Numbered from the stretch's first letter, positions 16,676 through 31,600 are shown. The stretch: 64,000 bases of DNA from Scatophagus argus (GCF_020382885.2 NC_058498.1:22659001-22723000); one strand, 5' to 3'. Notes: generated from the sequence alone by a model not told the origin. Numbers and translations are program-made.

Positions 16676-19600
16676 TCACACGGTGGTGGACTTGTGGCTG
16701 CCGCTCTGAGGCACAGAGAGTCGCAGGGCCTCGTCGTCCTCCTCCTCCTCCTCACTGTCCGTGTCCCCGAGGTTGGGGTGCAGTCTGATACGGTCCCTGC
16801 TCTTCCGCTGGGTGTCCCGGAAGGAGGGGTCCTTGACTCCATCTTCATCTGAAGACTGGTAAGACACATCATCCCCCACATAGTGATTGACAATATGGAT
16901 CCCATCAAAAGTGGGCTGACTGGCCAGGCCCCTCTGTCCTTTTAAGCAGCAAATCTGTGAGAATAAGCATGAAGAGTATAAGGCATTAGATATGCAAAGG
17001 ATGTTTACTCCTGCATGCAAAAATGAGCCACTTGTAGATATGGGGCTCCTGAAGGAGAAAACAAAGACAAACAGGACACAAGCTTCAATTCAGCACAATA
17101 TGGTCAGTCAGTGATATTTAAACAGCACCACTGGCACAAACAGAATGAGCCGTCTTTCACAAATCTAACATGCAGGGAGGAATTCAACCAAAAAACAAAT
17201 GGGAGCAAAGAAACCAGATCTCAGTTGTGCCCCAATTCCATACCACATACATATAGAATCATATCGTACAGTAGTACTAATATAGTAACGCAGTATACTG
17301 TCTCTGCAGCTAGTGTACGAGAAATCAATACCATCAGCATTCTGTACTAACAGGAAATGACATCAAAAGTGCACCAACCAACAAACTATGACTTTGGAAT
17401 TACACAATTACAACTGAAGAAAACAAACTGTTTTCCGACACAGTGGGAGCTTTTTCACCACCATCGTCAATTAGTTTGAACGTCTTTTCCAGCTGTGAGT
17501 AGCTCTGCTGTTTCTTTTGGACATGACTTAGTGGGTCAACAGTGTCCATCAACTGCATGCCCACTTGTATACTAAGTGACTTCATATTCAAAGTTCCCTA
17601 GAATCTGTATATAGTATGGGTATGGGACACAACTATTGTATCATTTATTCATGGGTGAGGGCTAGCTCCATTTGGGGGGGGCTGTTTATCAGGTTGGAAG
17701 TTAACCCAGCGCATGCTTACAAAACCAGCCGGTTAAATGCAAAGAGGTCAGTGCCTTGTATGGCAGCCTCAGTGTGTGAATGTGTAGTAAAGCATTGTGT
17801 GGTCAGTAGACTAGAAAAGCTCATATAAATCCAAGTCTGTTTCAAATGAGATTTGCAATTTGTCTTAAGTGTTTTCTGGCATGTTTCGGTTTTAAAAGTG
17901 AGACTAAAATGACGAGGACCAGCTGGTTAATTAAGACTCACGTACGTCAGGTTAACTTTCAGCGCAAATCAGCCGCTGTGAATTCAACAAACGCAAATGG
18001 AGCGAGGCTGGGGGCTAAACGATGGTCAGGGTTAAACCGCTGATGGTTACGTGACACATCTGTGGCAACTTACCTGAGTCAGCCTGCGATGCAACAGCCA
18101 GACATGTAGGAGGAGACGCATTCAGACGCCAGTTCAGGGCACAATAAGCAAAAATCACCAGCCTGCATTTACCTACACCTGTCTAAACTTAGCAGTGTGT
18201 CTTTCCTGTTGTTGCTTTGCAAAAAGGAAATTGCGTTCTGATCAACATCTGACTGGGTGCAGTCAAAATTTCCAGCAATGTAATGCAAGTTTGTGACGAG
18301 GGAGGGTGGTGGGATGTGTTATTCAGCCACTGTGACTACAGACACTAAAGTTAGCATGATTCCAGCAAGGCCACTCATAACCCAAGATGGCCACCACGCA
18401 AAACTAGGTGAGAGGGGAAATGACTCTGTGACCGATGGAGAGGCAGAATGAGCTGAAGCATGCAGCTCAACTGAACCCAAGTTCACCAACTCTTGCTGTG
18501 GTTTTTTTTTTTTTTTTTTTTTGTTTGCTCTTTTTTGCGCTTCATTCAATGTCAAGATAGGACATAGTTAACTGCTCCGCTAGAAGACGACAACAACTTC
18601 TATTTGCACTTTTAAAAACCATCATTAATCAGCAGAAACATGACATTCTTGCCAGGGGTGGACAATAAAGTATATTATTTCTAGTTTTTGGTATTTTTTT
18701 TTGTTTTTTGGAAAGGTATGACTTTTACTTCACTACTTTTGAAAGACAGATACTGTACTTTCAGACTCCACTGCTTTTCTGTGATGCTTCCTGTTTACTA
18801 TACTTTGAAGCATAGTTTTGGAGACAGCACATGAAGTGACTGCATAGACCATATGCTGCATTTGTCACAGGAGAAAAACCAATCACAGTAAACTACTCGT
18901 CCCACGGCTGTCAGTGAAGTTCAAAGTGCTCGCTGAATGTTGTCAACAGTTGAGTTTGGTGTTTGGTGGCGGTATAATGATTGCTACAGCTGATAAAGAT
19001 GACGTCTCCTCACCACCAGGACACCCAGCATATGTGAACTCCATCTTTGATATTTATGAACTCAAGAAAAGATTTGTATCATTTGAAACGTTTGCTCTGT
19101 TTGCCGTGCACAGATTCATCACTGCTAACGGCTAACCTTAGAAAGCACGTCGAGGTCTAGAAACATTTGTTGGCGTTTTTATGCTATGGCTGGTCAAGAA
19201 AATAATGTGGCACTGTGTGACTCCACCACTGACGCATATGAATATCTAGCTAGCAAAAGTGTGTTCCCATCAGTGCATTTATTATTTAGTTAATATTAAA
19301 GTTACATTTGACACCCCTCACCTGTATTAGAGTAATATTTGAGCAAGAGAATCTATGCTTTGAGGAAAATATTGGCTTGTGCATTTTGTCCACCACTACT
19401 TCTTGCATGTATCCTAAACAAATCGGTGTGGCAGGACTGAAGAGTGAAGATTAGCATTAATCACGTTTTATCCGTGATTCCTTAGTAAAGCTCTGAGTTT
19501 CGTTATATACTTTGGCTCTGATCTGCGATCAGCTTGTAGAAACATCTGCAGTATAGTCTGTAAAGGTACCTGCAAGAGGTGTCAAATCCAAACAGGAAGT

Positions 19601-22600
19601 TTCTGGGTGTAGTTAACACTTATACTAATCGGTTAGCCTCAAAGAAAAACCATATCAGACAGAATGTTGTGAAAACTTCTCAAATGCTTGATCAAAGAAA
19701 AGGCACAAAGAAAATCAGATTTTGTACAAGGTGCAGAATAAGGCGGTGTGAATAATAATGGACCTGATGTTTTTTTCACACGTCTCACCTCGTGTTCTAG
19801 CTCTGCTATCTGGCTTTTGAGGTCGCGGATGTACTGGCTTGAATCTGTGTGGTTCAGCTGGCCTTGGACTTTGCCTTCTTCTTTCTGTTGGTAGAAGACA
19901 TGAACATAATAATAAGCTACAGCATCCAGTCATACAGGTGACTTTCCTAAACACAAGGAAGATGCACAACCGTTTATAGAACTGAAAGCTATATGGAGCA
20001 GAAAACCAGCGAATACCAGTGCTGTATATTGGTAAGAACATGGTGCTATGATATCTATCACTATACAGGTGTTATGGGTATTTTCTTTCACCCAGGCATC
20101 TACTAGAGCCCTAATGCTGATTAAAAAAAAGAAAAGCAGCACCACCAAGTGCCCTCCTCGAGTGGCAGGAGACCAAAATGGCAGATGAGGGGGAACCACA
20201 AAACACTGTCATGTGTGCTTGATTTCCTCCTGGGGCCCTGGGGATGAGGCTGTCTTGTTAGCTTTAACAGTTAAACAGCCCATGTGATGTTTACCTTCCT
20301 CACTGAAGACATCTGCAGGCACTGGAGACAAAACATATTTAAACCTCAATCACACACATGAACCTGGCAGTTCTACAGTGAGACCAGAGACGAGTGCACA
20401 GAGGAGTTCAAACCACAGGCTGCAGCAGCACGGGAACACTGAGATGAAAAAAAGAAGAAAAAGAAAAAGGAAGATGCACACGCAGTGGGGGTTGGGGCGT
20501 TGAGGAGGTAGAGAGGTGATACCGAGTCTTCTCTGGCTGGCCAACACCCCAAAATACAAGTGGGTTTTTGATTCCTGCGGTAAGGTGGGGTTGAGCTTCA
20601 CAGGTCCCAGCAGGCCGTTTTTTTTTCTCCTCCCCACACAGAAGTGTCTAAACAAGTGAGATTATTCCAAGAACCTGTTGTTTTTGAGGTTTGGCCACTC
20701 CAAAACACTGCCACAATAAGGCAGTTGATCAGACTTCCTCATGTTCAGCTGTGTGAATCGACAGGTGTCAGGCTGTGGCCGGGGACGTCAAACAGTCCCA
20801 CTGAAACGTTTTCATCACGTTCCTGCAGCCTCAAATGTCTGTTCGACTTTGTTTGGTTCCAACAGAAGAACAACAGAGGTAAGGCAGGGGAGGAAGGACA
20901 ACTCCTTTTAAAGTCAGAGAAAAAGAGTGGCAAGTTAAATTTGGTTACCGTGGCAACAGCAGTGAACAGTGCAGCCGATCTAATCTGGAACATCATCATC
21001 AACATTTTCATCACATCTTGAGCTGCTGAGCGCAATCACGGCTCATGAAAAAAAACTTCCACGGAATGCATTAGAGTTTCATCAGAATGCATGCGTCACA
21101 TGCATTCACAGTATTTTTACACTGCGTCTCCATTGTTGTGGCAACGACAGGCAGCTTATCCTCAATACGCGAAAGAAGTTTGAAAATGTGTGATTCAGGT
21201 TACAGTTTTACTATGATTGTACTTTTTCCTACATCACTTATGTGTGTCTCAGGAAAGAGCAGATACAATCTGTTCAATCTGTGTACTAAATACTATGATT
21301 TTTACCATGAATTTTAAACTGTAGTACACATGCATGTAGCTCTAACGTGTGCGATTAAAGATAAAAGACACATTTTACCCCATGAATTGACAAATACAGA
21401 GTAGAAAAGAAAAGTCCTTTGCAGGCTAAAACATTTAGTATAAATCTCTGAGCGTGTCATAAAAACCTCAAAATAAACCATGCGTCACCCTTGGTAGAGT
21501 TTCTGCTTCAAAATGAGAAACCACTTCCTATCAGCTCAGAGAGAGAGAGAGGAGCTGAGGCCATGACTGTGATAGTGAAAAAGTCCTACACATAAACCTT
21601 TCTAGACATCTTAGTTTCAGTGACAACGTTTTCCATCATTGGCTGTTATCATTCATTTGGATCTGTTCATTCAATCTCTGCATGAACTGCATGTGTTGTT
21701 ATTATAAGATGTTAAACCTTACTGTTCAGTGACGGGCTCTGGCACGGCTCTGCCTCTTACGCTCAGCAGCAAGACAAGGCTAATCTCATCATAAAGCTAG
21801 CTGAAAACTGTAACCACTAGCATGCGTCATACCATCTCTGACAAGCAAGATGAGAAACCAATTTTTTTTTTTTTTTTTTTTTTTTTTTACATTTACTTGC
21901 AATTGAAGCAGTTTTCACCCACAGCTTGTGGAGCATGTAACCAAACCACAGACCAAGAAGCCAAGACTGGCATATTGATTTCAGTTTAGGCTCAAGTTAG
22001 ATTTAATACCCTGCTCACGTAAAAGCAACCCCTGCAGCTCATTTTTAGTGCGGCATCATCATCGCCGTAAAATAAAACAAAAACAAGATTTAAAGAAAGC
22101 AGAAGGCTTTTGTATATTATTGACAAGTGTGAGTTAGGTTCTGAACAGTTTGAGGGCGGTAGTGGTAAATATCTGGCATTGCATGTTTTTTGCTCTGTCA
22201 CTTAGTAACCAAACCTCAGACCGCACTGTGTGATTGTGTGTGCCTGTCAGGAGGTGAGACGGGGAGGGGGGAGGAGGGGTTTGACTGTAGGTGTTACACT
22301 TATAAATAGTCCAGGCCTCCAGTTTAGATTATCTGCAACAGCATCAAGTCAGAATTATAATCACAACATTACTTTAAATAACCTACTCCACTGTTTCCAA
22401 CTCAAGTCAAACATGATCAAAGCTTAATCAAAGTATTAAAGCAAAGGATTTTTTACCCAGCACTTGTGACACTTTACTTCAAATGCCTACTTAGCATGTG
22501 TAAACCCTCTATAAACACTTACTAAATGGTTTCTAACACGCTATGTGGTTATATGCTAATGTAAAAACATTTTAAAAAGGCATAGTGCACAGAATATTTC

Positions 22601-25600
22601 GGTTGCTGTTTGTAAGCAGAGTTTAAAGTTCATCAGCGGTGGTTAGGGCGAACAGAGCAGTGACTATCCACTGTCTTCACACAGCAGCCTCCACTTGTGG
22701 GTGCCCCCTAGGGGGAGTTATGTTTGCACATACATTAATAAACATTTATCTGCTCAAATCTACATTACAATGTGTTATAAACCATTTGTTCAGTGTTAAT
22801 GCAATGCTTATAAATGATAAATGGGGGGAACTTAAAAGTCACGTGTTCCAACTGAATCAATCTATATAAACAATAAATACTATTGACAGTATATTTCAAT
22901 TTGAGCAATAATGTTGATTTTAACACCTAAACAGTGTAAAAGGGTTCCTTCCTACCACAGCTGCCAACTGAGAATCAACTTGCAGCTCTGCTGGCTTTTT
23001 GATCACTTTCAGCTCATGTTTTAGTTTTCCCCATCAGCACGGTTGATCTGACGAAGCTTAGACTAGCACATATATTGCATGTTAAACCACAAAAGTGAGA
23101 AACAGTGGACAGCTAAAGTAAATGTGTAGTTTCAGTTAGGGTCCTCTATAACACTTAAACAGAAACTAAAACTGCCATTCGCAGCACTGTGAGGCAGCCA
23201 CACTTTGTGGCACGGAGAGGTGAAACAACACTTCAGGTTTTGCAGCACACTGAGTGGATCACACGTGCATTGCAACAACTATGGACGACAAATGAGCAAC
23301 ATCTAGGGAAACCTGTGTGTACTGCTGCCACTGCAGTCGCTCACGATGAAAGAGAGAACAGAAGTGAGTGAATGTAGCTGCTGACAGATACCGTTGCTTT
23401 CCTGTGGCTGCTACGGCAGTCAGTCCACCCTTGGAGTATGTGCAGAGTCACACAGACTTACAGGATGACTTCTGCTGACTGGGGGTGGGAGGGGGGGTAT
23501 TAAGTACAATCACTGCTCCTGAGATTCATAATCTTACTTCACCTATTTTTGAGAGACTGTTTCCACAGCTATTACTCACATATGTGGGTTCAGTACCAAT
23601 CAAGGCAGACACTTACTCATTTGCAATAAAACACAAATGTCTGTTGACACATCAAAAGAAAACATACAACAAAAAACACACACATGGATTAAACTTCACC
23701 AGGGCTTTCATGGTAAGTTTAAGTGTAGAAAAGACACTAATCCCCTATAGCCTGTTTACATACAATAACATTACCTGCCTGTTCACAACAACGCTCCACT
23801 CACACAAAAAAAGTTCTATGTGTTGAGCCCACAAACAAGCCTAAAACTATTTCTGATCGCTTCTTAGATGGGTTTATCTGTTATCAATCAGAACAGCAGA
23901 GTGCTGGCAGTGTAAGGTCAGCCCTGTATTTGTTATGGTCACTCTTGTTGTGTGTAGCATTACATTTGTTTGGAGATAAATACTGGTTTCTTCACTCATG
24001 CTTGCGGACATTGGTTCAAAAAGATTTATTTAGGAGTTTTGTCTCAGCCTCGCTGAATGTTGTGACAGTAAATTTACCTTTTGAATTCAATCAAAAACTT
24101 AAATGGAGGCAAATGAAAATACAACAAACTGAAAAATGTCACACCGATTTAAGGAAATAACTAACTTCTGATGTGAGGGGGAATTTTCCCTTACAAAAGT
24201 CAAGATTTGTAAAATAATAAGTCAAACATGTACTTTACTCCTTATACTCAGCATGTCTGGTTCATCCCACATGTCTACTGTGTTGTCTGCATATTCATGA
24301 TGGAATAAGCAGCAGTCAAAGTTAGAAAACAAAAAGCAACTCAGCTAATCTGCGTCATCAGGACTGTGTGGGTGTTGGTTTGAGTAGTTTTGATTGATAC
24401 TGGTGTCTCCGTGGTAACAAACAACCCATCAACAGCTTTCAGATTGTGATATTGAGGAATTCTCATTGGTGGATGGAAATGTGTGACATGTGTACTGACG
24501 TAAGACTCCAGCTGAGAAACATGGTGATCAACTAAGCTAATCTTCCTCACAGCAGTGAAATTAAGAATATAACTCTCTCTATGTCTTGAGATCTCTGTCG
24601 AGTTTCATTTGTGTAGTTAAATGTGGTTTGCGAAGGAGTTGAGGAATTTCAAAGCTCAATGCAGAGGCATGAGTGTGATGTTACAGACAAATGTAGCAGG
24701 GAGTTTGTCGGGACTTTACCTGAATCTCAAGCTCTGAGATCTGTTGTTGGAGTTCAGCCATAGCGGCAATGTTGTCAGCTTCCCGTAGCCTCACTGCCAT
24801 CACCTCTTCTTTACTCTGCAGAACAAAAAAAAAAGAGAAGCTACAGCTGTTAGTTCAGCAACAGTCCAACCAAAACCCCCGAGGAGACGTGATGCTGAAA
24901 GACCAGTCTAAAAACATATGACATTGAATATTTAACGAGTAGCGAGTGAATCTAGCAGCATCGGCAGAAGCAACAGATTGAAACTTTATTTAATTACAAT
25001 CACTTTCCCCATATAGACCTGTCAATACAAACTTTATATTTTGCCACAACAGTGTTGTGTTCACCTGTGTGCTGCAGATTTAATTCGGTCCAATTTATTT
25101 GTGTAGCATCAAATCACAACAAATATCTTCTCATGACACTTTCCAACTAGAGCTGATGTAGACCATACTCTTAAGCAGAGTTGTACCTTGCATTCAATCT
25201 CAGCTTGTCTCCGCTTAATCTCTTGTAGTTGCACATGCAGGTCTTTATTTTGCATCGTCAGCGTTTGTACACAGTCCTGGAGACAGCGGTTCTCCTGCTC
25301 CGCCCGTCGCAGCTGGTTACTGTGAATCTGATTCTGTGTGAGAACAGGTAGTATTAAAAATATATACATATTTTTACTTTGAGAAATGATCAAGCCAATC
25401 AAAAAAGTAAACAGTGACAAAACTGGGTGGCAAGAAATGCCTGCAATGCTTCACACTTCAGTTTCCAAGTTGCTTAGAATGGATGAGCGTTGCCCTCTAA
25501 AGGACACTGTCAGACACTACAGCTAGAGAATTGACAGCTCAGTAATGTTTCGATTCACCTTACTTTATTAAGTGTCATACTACAGTACACTTTGAAAGCT

Positions 25601-28600
25601 ACAAATCTTAGAATGTGGCACACAAAGTGAATCAAAAGAATAAATCAGTTTGATCGGGGTAATGTGGAGAGGAGGCCGATGTGATCTCTGACCTGAGTCT
25701 CCATCTCCAGCATCCTCTGCCGCATCTCTCGCAGCTCTGCCTGGGCCTCAGCCTCGCGAAGCCTCACACTCATCAGCTCGTCCTGAAGCTCACACAGCGT
25801 ATTCTTCCTAGGGCTGTCCTTCCAGCGACCAGCGGTGCGTGCCAGGTGACACTGACGAGAGACGGTACAGTCAACACCACCTTTCCATCATGCTTTTTGC
25901 ACTTTGACCGAAAAAAAAAAAAAAAAAAAAAAAATGTGACGTCAGTGCCCACCTGCCAGTGCTCTTCGAGATCTCTGACTTGCTGCCTCAGCTCTTTCAG
26001 ACCAGTCAGAGCCTCCGCCTCTCTCAGCTTCACCCCAATCAACTCCTCTTGAAGACGTGCCACATTGGTGTCATCCGGCAGCGATGAGTTCCTCTGCAGA
26101 AGGCGTGTAAGAATCATGTTTGTGACATAGCTAGCTCGTGTAAGCGTACAGTGTATGCGAGCTAAAATCCAAGCAGCGAGTCGTGCCTGAGGAAACTCAC
26201 CTTTTCCATATCCAGTATCTTGTCCTGCATCTCCTTGAGGGCACACTGAGACTCTGCCTCCTTCAGCCGGGCCTGCACCAGCTCTCTCTCCAGCTGCAGG
26301 ACGGACTCCTCGGAGTACCGAGGGGGTCCCTTCTAAAACAGGACACGTGGATGAGCGCAGACAACAAAGCAGAGCTCCACATGCCAACGCCCATGTGGCA
26401 TTAAATGAAGAATGTAATATTCAACATCCACTAATAGAAACCATTCCACTCCATAAATAGTCTCAGCTAATGTCATATTTACTCTTATGGAAAAAAATAC
26501 GGCTCGATGCTTCTTCACACTTCAGTACAAAGCTTTCAACCTTCATTTTGGCTGACATCAACCATTTCGCCTTTCACTTTGGCATAAATAATTGATATCT
26601 GCTCATTGTGAAGCAAGATAACAAATTATGTAAAACGTTGTAATGCCTGCACATTATCGTCTGGAATCCAGCCATCAATAATTAACAGTGTTAGGTCAAC
26701 AGATATGCAGCGAGAGGATTCTGCGAACAGGGTGCCATGTGTGAAATCTACCAGCCTGTGACACAACTGCTTGCAAATTCATGAATGCATTTCCGAGAAT
26801 GCACAAGACTGTAAATGGCACCTGAACTGTGTAGTACTCCATGTACCAATTTGAATCCATGCATGCCAAAACAGATCACTACCCACAGAAGTGAGAAAGA
26901 GAGAAAAGGCCCTGACGCTGCTGATTTTGTTGCTAGGGCAAAATGTGCCAAATGAATGGGGAGACGGGGGGGTTAACCGTGACACATCTGAACTGTAGTG
27001 AAACTCATTCCTACTGGTCCAGGTGTCACCCCACATGATCTTGAAATGGTCAGAGGTTTCAGTACTGCCCAACACAAAGTAATCTGGGAAGCATCCCAGT
27101 TTCAGTGTCACCTGGCTCCTGTCCTGCAGGATCTGAGCCAGTGCAACCTGCCAGCTGGGGACTCTGTGGCCCTCCTTACCGCATGTGGCTGCTGCTGCTG
27201 CTGCTGTTGGAGCTGCCTGATGGTATTCTTGGCCTGCTCCAGCTGAGCACCGGCCTCCTCGCTCTGCTGTTTGACCGTAGCCAGCTCCCGTTTGACCAGG
27301 TAGTTCTCTTCCGCCTCCTGCGCTCGAGTCACTTGTCCCTTGGGACGTAACCAACCGAGGAGGGGTGGAGTGAGCACGACACAGGTGAGGCGAGATGGCG
27401 GAATGGGTTTGCAAATCACAAGTGAAGATGAAGGTTTAGGTCTTCTAAGGACATGCTTTTTGTTTTGTTTTTTTAGCTCTAGAGATATGTGATTTTTATG
27501 TTAATTCCTTAGCTTTCTTCAGCATGATTTACAATTCTCTCACTTTATCTGCCACAGTGGGTATTTCATGCACTTTTTAACACTGTAATCAGTTCTAATC
27601 TGGTTTAGTTCCTAATTCAGAGGATCATTAGAGTTTGTCAGATTCATTATTATTGTCCTTCACTGTGCTAATCATAAGCATGCAATGCTACAGAGAGAGA
27701 AAGAAGAAAGCAGGTGCAACACAAGTAAAAAGGTCAAGAGAAAATGAATATACCTGGATCAATCTATCTGCCAAGGAAGCACTTTCCTACAAAACAGAAA
27801 TAGTAACAAGAGACAGCAGAGAGACACAATCCAGAGGACAGTTTAAAGCACACAAAAGAACAATTGATTGTTTTAGAGAAGAAATGCAATGTTCATTTCC
27901 TCTCCAGAAATATTTGTTCACAGACTGTAGAATGATGTTTACATTCAGGGGTAGAAAAGGAACATTGCATGCAGCCGTGGTGGAAAAAAAGGTGCAAATG
28001 AACTGGTGACAAAGTAAAAAAAAAAAAAAAGGCGGCGCTGAGAACACAGTGACAGGTTTCAGACAGAGAGAAGTACAGGGCGGATCTAGTTCTAGCAGAG
28101 AGTGTGGTTAAACAACAGCACTGTGACAGTGTTAAGGATGTATGTGTTGCTACACTGAGCAGAAGCTCTGGGCTTTGACCAGCTTCATCCAACAGTTTCC
28201 GTTAGCAAAGAGTTAAAAGATCCTGGGAGTTATGTGACAGAGAGCAGCAGCCTCGGTTTTAAATGACGGACTCGATTTGACCAGCGAATCTCCCTGCAGG
28301 CAAACACGGTGGAGCGGACACCTTTTCTGTCCATGGCAGACCTCATGCAGCCATAGTGCTCGTTGGAAGAGACACAAAAAGGTGCAGAAGGATACAAACA
28401 GTGCAACTTAGCATGCAGTGCTTTGTATCGGCTTAAACAGCATCAAGCAGCCACGTTCGCATTCCAAACAGGCCCGTTACAAGTCTTTGCTCCAGTTAGT
28501 GGTGAATTTTAAAATTCACAACAGTTTATACAGTTATTTGAGCCACATACACACAGTCACCATGACAACCTGAAGTTTCTGACCGAAACTTTATCCACAA

Positions 28601-31600
28601 TCAGAAAATTCACCATACCATACCAGACAACCAGCGACGGTTTATCATTACCACTTTCAACTAACACAGCCGCAGTTAGTGAAAGACAAGACTCCATCAT
28701 TAGGAGGAGATGCATGATGCATGAGCATACACAGCTGGATGGGTTAATGTGATGCTGATGAGTGGGGGAGCAGTGTCTGCTGGCAGAGCACCTCATGTAC
28801 TCACTTTCTCCAGTGTGTCTATCCTCTGCTTCAGGAGTCGGTTCTCTGTCCGCAGCCTCTGCAAAACAAAACAGCACATCACATCACAAAATCACATGGA
28901 ACAAATCACTCACGACGGAGCCTTCAGGGCATTTGTCTACACAGACAACAATCTCCACACACCTTTATCTCCACCTGCTCCTCCATCTCTTTAGTTTTGA
29001 TTGTAGTGTACTCTTTCTCTAACCTGAAATAAATTCACAAGTGAAGGATATCAGTATTGCTCACCAAATAGAGATGTAGTAAAAAAAAAAAATAACAAAA
29101 CTGTCTTACAAGGTCTGAGGTGTAGATTAAAAAGGCTAAAATAGCAGCAATAAAAACAGGGCAAAAAGAGGAAAAGCTATGAAATCTGCTTATTTGTATT
29201 CCAAGTCTTCCAAGAGATATTTTTAAAATTTTAAAAGGTCGTATCTGCAACTAACAATAACAATCAATATAATTTATTTTTAAGATTAGTCTATTAAATT
29301 TCAGAACATTGTGAAAAATGTTCATATTTCCCAGAGCCCAAAGTGATGTCTTCAAGTTTTTTTTCTTTTGTCCAACCAACAGTCCAAAACTCAGGCAAAC
29401 ACATAATTTATCACATAAGAAGAATTAAGTTCCGATATTATTTACTTGGAATGAAGCTTCTGTAGCAGAACAGGAATTATTTTTCCTATAACAGGCACCA
29501 AATAAAAAAAAATGTTATTTCTAGAAAACCACAGAGGAAATTCTTTGAAATAAAAAAAAGAAAACAATATAAGGTTGGCAGGCTTTGTTGTCTTAATTAA
29601 AAATTCAAATACAACAAAGTCAAGCCAAGGTTTTTACTGGCGTACTGCAAGTCCCCTCCTTGCCAAGCCTGAGTATCAGAGATTTTGGCAAAATACATTT
29701 TCTAAATGTAAAGGTAATGTAAAGGTAAAGGCCAAATTTATAAGATGTTTTTAATTATTACAGTTACAGTGGGGCAGCTCATAATGCCTGGGAAGCTCCC
29801 CTGCAAAATCTGTTGGTTAAGACATTTCCCACTGGCCCAAACGACTTCTCTGTGAGAAGCGTGAAATGCAGCTTCTCAACATCACCCAACCTGTGGAGGC
29901 TGCTGCACAGCTCACTGAAATCTGGACTGTGATGAAATAGCAACAGAAGAGATTGGAAGTTTGGGTTAAACTGAATATAGAACCCAGAACAATAAAGACT
30001 CATGAGCCGCAGTGGGATGGAGATTGGTACGTGTTGGTGAACCGATAGCTGTGCTTACTTTTTCATCTTCTTGGCGTTGTATTTTACTTGATAGGCAGTC
30101 TGGATGACCTTATCTGGTCCACTGTCAAGCTGGTGCGGGATAACCTTCTGAAAGTGCTGGAGCGCAATAAGGAAACAAAAAGGATAAGCCACACACAACC
30201 ATAAACCAGTTCTTTTCAAACAACTATGTACCTTGAATGTGTCTTGGCCAGGTGTTTCCCTGACCTTCAACAGCACTACGTCAAACAGCAGCATGTACAA
30301 GACGGGCGGACACACGTATCAATTATGCGGGTGTGGTGGAGGATCCTCCGTTCAGGCTGCATATTTTGCACCAGCATTCTGAGCTGCTTGAATGACAAGC
30401 TATGTGATGTTTGATGGTGACATATACCTGTAACATTCCCTCCATGTCGAGCTGGATGAGTTCAGCGTGGTTCATCTGAAGGATGGCCAGTCCCACGCGG
30501 AAAACTATCTCCAGACCCTGACGGAAGAGATCACCAGTAATCAAAGAAAGAACACACGATGGCCAGTGAGCTGGTAAATGTGTTTTTAAGTGGACTGAGA
30601 ATTAAAAATGCGGTACAACAGCTCTCAAGGGAGTAATGAAATAACTCACTGGAACTATTTAATGCGGACTGTAGTGTTTCTGTTTTGTCCAACAGGTGGC
30701 GATAATGGATAACATTTCCATTACAGTTAATTTGCATTTCACATGCAGACGAAACTTTACAACGCTAGGCATTAATACAAGGGCGAGACGGTTCCTTTTT
30801 TAAATTTCCCATCTACATATTAGACAGAAAAGTGGTGCAGACAGTGATCAACTATCAGTTAACAAACACTGGAGTCAAAGATGTTTCTTACAGTAAGTGA
30901 ACACAAGAATAAATTCCAAGATAAGTTAATAGAACGACACATGCAAAATCTTAACACCAACTCTTTACATACTGATACATGTAAGAAGATTACAGCTGCA
31001 ATGAAAATTCGTTGCATACTATTTTGATAATCCGCTAATCATGTTGGTTATATTTCAAGCAAAAATGTCAATTTGGTTCCAGCTTCTTAAACATCATGAT
31101 GCCTTTCTGCTTTTCTTTGTCATTTATGACAGTAAATGAAGAGTCTTTGGGTTTTGGACTGTTGGTTGGACAAAAGAAGTGACGTAAAGATGTCACTTAA
31201 GGCTCTGGGACATTGTGATGAGAATGTTTTCACTTTTTTTGACATTTTATATACTCAACTATTACTCCACCGTCAAAATAATCGGCAGATAAATCGATAA
31301 TGAAATGAAATCGAGTACAGCCACGGTTGCTTTTAACTGACCTCACACATGAAGATGTCAAAGATCCTTGTGGCGACAGGCAGAGGGAAGGAGGTGAGGA
31401 AGATGGTGAGGAACCAGGAGGAGGCATACATGGAGGTGTGAAAGCTCTGAGCCTGGAAATGCATGTGCAGCTCAGGGAGTTGCTCCTGAGGGGAGAAAAT
31501 CATATGAATTCGTGCTGCTAATGCTGCACATGACTATGTTCTGACAAGGTGTCAGTACAAGGCATCTACCTGGATCATACACTCAAACTGGTACATGCAG

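Noticed and set aside
20644..21021. 125-codon plus-strand frame antisense to evi5
   Set aside because: No recognisable protein, no start or splice support; chance frame in an intron.
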